Shown one piece after another: positions 62,052 to 64,000 of a stretch of 64,000 nt of DNA. A model generated the notes under the pieces. That model saw only the letters and a program-made list of their open reading frames with translations. It ran no database searches and had not been told where the DNA came from. How positions within the stretch are numbered: the first letter of the stretch is position 1; the number at the start of each line of letters is the position of its first letter. The stretch spans positions 62,001 to 126,000 of the forward strand of contig JAQWSU010000045.1 in NCBI GenBank assembly GCA_029243025.1, in the 5' to 3' direction. This DNA comes from Pirellulaceae bacterium. Its GTDB lineage: Bacteria > Planctomycetota > Planctomycetia > Pirellulales > Pirellulaceae. The translations under genes and the position numbers were made by a program.

Positions 62052-64000
62052 GTGAAATATCGTGACCGCAGACCGTTACGCCCCATGGCCATCGAATTAC
62101 TCGAGAATCGAATTCTCCTGGCAGTCGACCATGTCGTCCACATCAGCGTCGATGGCTTAGCATCGCGTTGGCTTGAACCACTCTTGCGTGCAGAAGAACG
62201 AAATTCCAGCGGGGACTATTCAACGTTTCTGGAGTTGCAAAACGAAGGTGCATGGACGCTCAATGCGCGCACCGATGCAAATTACACATTGACCTTACCC
62301 AACCACAGTTCGATGTTAACGGGGCGACCTGTATTGGAGCACAACAGTCTTCCATTGCAGATTGGACATGCCTGGACGGACAATAATGATCCGCCTGTTG
62401 GGCAGACGCTTCACGCCAATCATCCCGATTTAGACTACGTGAGCAGCGTCTTTGACGTAGTCCATGATCAGGGTGGATCCACAGCGTTGTATGCGACCAA
62501 GAGCAAATTCTCGCTTTTCGACAGATCTTACAATTCCTCCAATGGAGCTGCAGATACGAATCCCAAAGGTGGCAACAACGGTCGAGACAAAATTGACCGC
62601 TATTTTGTATCTGCTGACATTTCTCAGGTCGTCGATCAATTTGCAGCTTCGCTCGGCAGGGAAGAGTTCACCTACAGTTTTTTGCACCTAGCCGGGCCTG
62701 ACCGGAAGGGGCACCAATTCGGCTGGGCGTCCCCAGCCTGGAATGAATCTGTCAAAGAATCCGATCGCCAAATTGCTCAAGTGATGAACATGATCAGATC
62801 GGATTCAGGACTGCGAGATTCGACCGCGATGATCGTAACTTCGGATCATGGAGGACTTTCCACAGGCCACGCGTCGGCCGCAGAACTTGCGAACTACCAG
62901 ATTCCTTTTTATGTCTGGGGAACGGATGTCCAAGCAGGTGCCAATTTATATTCGATTTATTCCTCCACAACATCAGATCCGGGTTTCGGTCAACCAAATT
63001 TTTCGAATGCTCAACAACCGATTCGCAACGGTGACTCAGGGAACTTAGCATTGGAGCTTTTGGGATTGCCACCCATTCCGGGATCGACCCTTCGCAATTT
63101 ACACCCTTGTGCCGTTAACGCGACTTGTGATTTACCTCCCGACCGTTCTCCATCGGAGTCATTCGACTTCGGTGACGCACCGGCACCATTTCCAACTTTA
63201 CAGGAAGAAGCGGGAGCTTTCCACAAGCTAGAACCGGGATTCTTTCTTGGTTCGATGGTAGATGCTGAATCAGATGGGCAGCCAGATCGCCAGGCCCTGG
63301 CTGATGATGATGAAGACGGGATCACTTTCATTTCCGCAATGGTGCCAGGCCAGACAGCTTCCCTTGATGCAGTCGCATCAGAAGCGGGTATTTTGCAGGC
63401 CTGGTTCGACTGGAACGTGGACGGTGACTGGGCCGATTCAGGTGAACAGGTGGTCGCCAACCAACCACTTACGGCCGGCAGCAATCGTTTAACCTTTCAA
63501 GTTCCATCAGCCGTCACATCAACTTCTTTGTTCGCTCGTTTTCGATTTTCACGTCAGCTTGATCTGTCACCTAGCGGTTCTGCTGAGACGGGTGAAGTCG
63601 AAGATTATCAGGTCATCATTCAAACCGAGCCGATGACGATCGGCGAAGTCAGGGCTGGGAACGATTCATTTCAAATGCACAGCGGAACAGCACCCGTCAG
63701 CTTGCCAGTCTTGACCAATGATCAGGGGACGGGTGAACTGACAATCATCAATCTAATCCAATCCGACTTGGGGCAGGCAACCATCGCGAGCAATGGCAGA
63801 AGCATTATCTATGCGCCCGCGGCAAGCTTTCAAGGAAGGGAAACATTGGTCTATCAAGTTCAGGATTCGGGAGGATCAGTTGGACAGGCGAACGTTTTGA
63901 TCCAAGTGAACAGCATGATTTCGCCTCATCCGCATCCGCCCTCCAAAAATGATGGTCCTGAAGTTGCTCTGCGACTGAAAGCGACAAACGAATCTGGCGA
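62052..64000 (+). CDS. NPP-type phosphodiesterase with GEVED and cadherin-like domains, LEPR-XLL-like start (3' end cut by window)
   Basis: Secreted enzyme of the type I phosphodiesterase/nucleotide pyrophosphatase branch of the alkaline phosphatase superfamily. A GTG start at 62052 (an ATG at 62085 is also possible) is followed by a basic stretch and 'IELLENRILLAVD', a diverged LEPR-XLL motif. The catalytic domain (about residues 30-345) shows the metal Asp in 'VVHISVDGLASRWLE', the catalytic Thr segment 'YTLTLPNHSSMLTGRP', 'FLHLAGPDRKGHQFGW' and 'MIVTSDHGGLSTGH'. About residues 375-520 form a GEVED-type beta domain ending 'TGEVEDYQVII'. A cadherin-like/VCBS segment follows ('GNDSFQMHSGTAPVSLPVLT'). 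The frame is open at the window edge, at 649 codons. Confidence 0.88.
   Translation, partial: MKYRDRRPLRPMAIELLENRILLAVDHVVHISVDGLASRWLEPLLRAEERNSSGDYSTFLELQNEGAWTLNARTDANYTLTLPNHSSMLTGRPVLEHNSLPLQIGHAWTDNNDPPVGQTLHANHPDLDYVSSVFDVVHDQGGSTALYATKSKFSLFDRSYNSSNGAADTNPKGGNNGRDKIDRYFVSADISQVVDQFAASLGREEFTYSFLHLAGPDRKGHQFGWASPAWNESVKESDRQIAQVMNMIRSDSGLRDSTAMIVTSDHGGLSTGHASAAELANYQIPFYVWGTDVQAGANLYSIYSSTTSDPGFGQPNFSNAQQPIRNGDSGNLALELLGLPPIPGSTLRNLHPCAVNATCDLPPDRSPSESFDFGDAPAPFPTLQEEAGAFHKLEPGFFLGSMVDAESDGQPDRQALADDDEDGITFISAMVPGQTASLDAVASEAGILQAWFDWNVDGDWADSGEQVVANQPLTAGSNRLTFQVPSAVTSTSLFARFRFSRQLDLSPSGSAETGEVEDYQVIIQTEPMTIGEVRAGNDSFQMHSGTAPVSLPVLTNDQGTGELTIINLIQSDLGQATIASNGRSIIYAPAASFQGRETLVYQVQDSGGSVGQANVLIQVNSMISPHPHPPSKNDGPEVALRLKATNESG

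Overview
The window reads as chromosomal DNA of a marine-type planctomycete, probably of the Pirellulales group. The signs are four secreted formylglycine-type sulfatases, a DUF1559 prepilin-like protein, a PVC-type membrane-bound dehydrogenase fused to a c-type cytochrome, DUF1570 and DUF4953-type metalloproteases, and several very large secreted proteins that start with the LEPR-XLL motif and end in dockerin repeats. I see no rRNA, tRNA, CRISPR array, insertion sequence or phage gene. About 31 protein genes are supported. The first is cut by the left edge and the last by the right edge.

Layout. 1-5.5 kb: a MacA/MacB/TolC-like tripartite export set, with the adaptor and permease on + and a double-length TolC-like lipoprotein convergent on -. 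5.7-7.4 kb: ATP-type phosphofructokinase divergent from an AroH-type chorismate mutase. 7.6-11 kb: two sulfatases. 11-15 kb: a DUF1570 protease, YacG, a membrane protein, and a P-II protein followed by a degenerate receiver domain. 15-24 kb: a metzincin-like protease, an APH-type phosphotransferase, a DsbD family reductase and PurM. 24-29.5 kb: GlgX, a STAS protein overlapping a GspE/PilB ATPase, and the DUF1559 protein. 30.9-49.8 kb: three giant LEPR-XLL/lamin-tail/CotH/dockerin proteins, the first two being tandem paralogues. 49.8-61.5 kb: sulfatase, a short redoxin-dockerin gene, Gfo/Idh/MocA oxidoreductase, sulfatase with HEAT repeats, gamma carbonic anhydrase, the dehydrogenase-cytochrome protein and an MscS channel. 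62 kb to the edge: a secreted NPP-type phosphodiesterase with a LEPR-XLL-like start.

The main discovery is that two genes that look broken by an in-frame TGA are best read as selenoproteins. In the DsbD homologue (19858-22359) the TGA replaces the first Cys of the C-terminal thioredoxin CxxC (UPTC). Twenty-two nt downstream is a perfect 7-bp hairpin with a GGUCU loop, the same loop as in E. coli fdhF. In the redoxin-dockerin gene (52518-51421, minus strand) the TGA also sits at the first Cys of a thioredoxin-like motif (UGYC). It is followed by a 6-bp hairpin whose loop starts 16 nt after the UGA. The second protein also carries the LEPR-XLL start and dockerin repeats seen in the giant extracellular proteins. 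I infer that this organism decodes UGA as selenocysteine and uses selenium in extracytoplasmic thiol redox chemistry. A DsbD-to-redoxin electron transfer is possible but only inferred.

Functionally, the region is dominated by envelope and extracellular biology: sulfated polysaccharide breakdown, giant surface proteins, efflux, secretion ATPase and prepilin, and periplasmic thiol reduction. Housekeeping genes (pfkA, aroH, purM, glgX, glnB, yacG) are interspersed.
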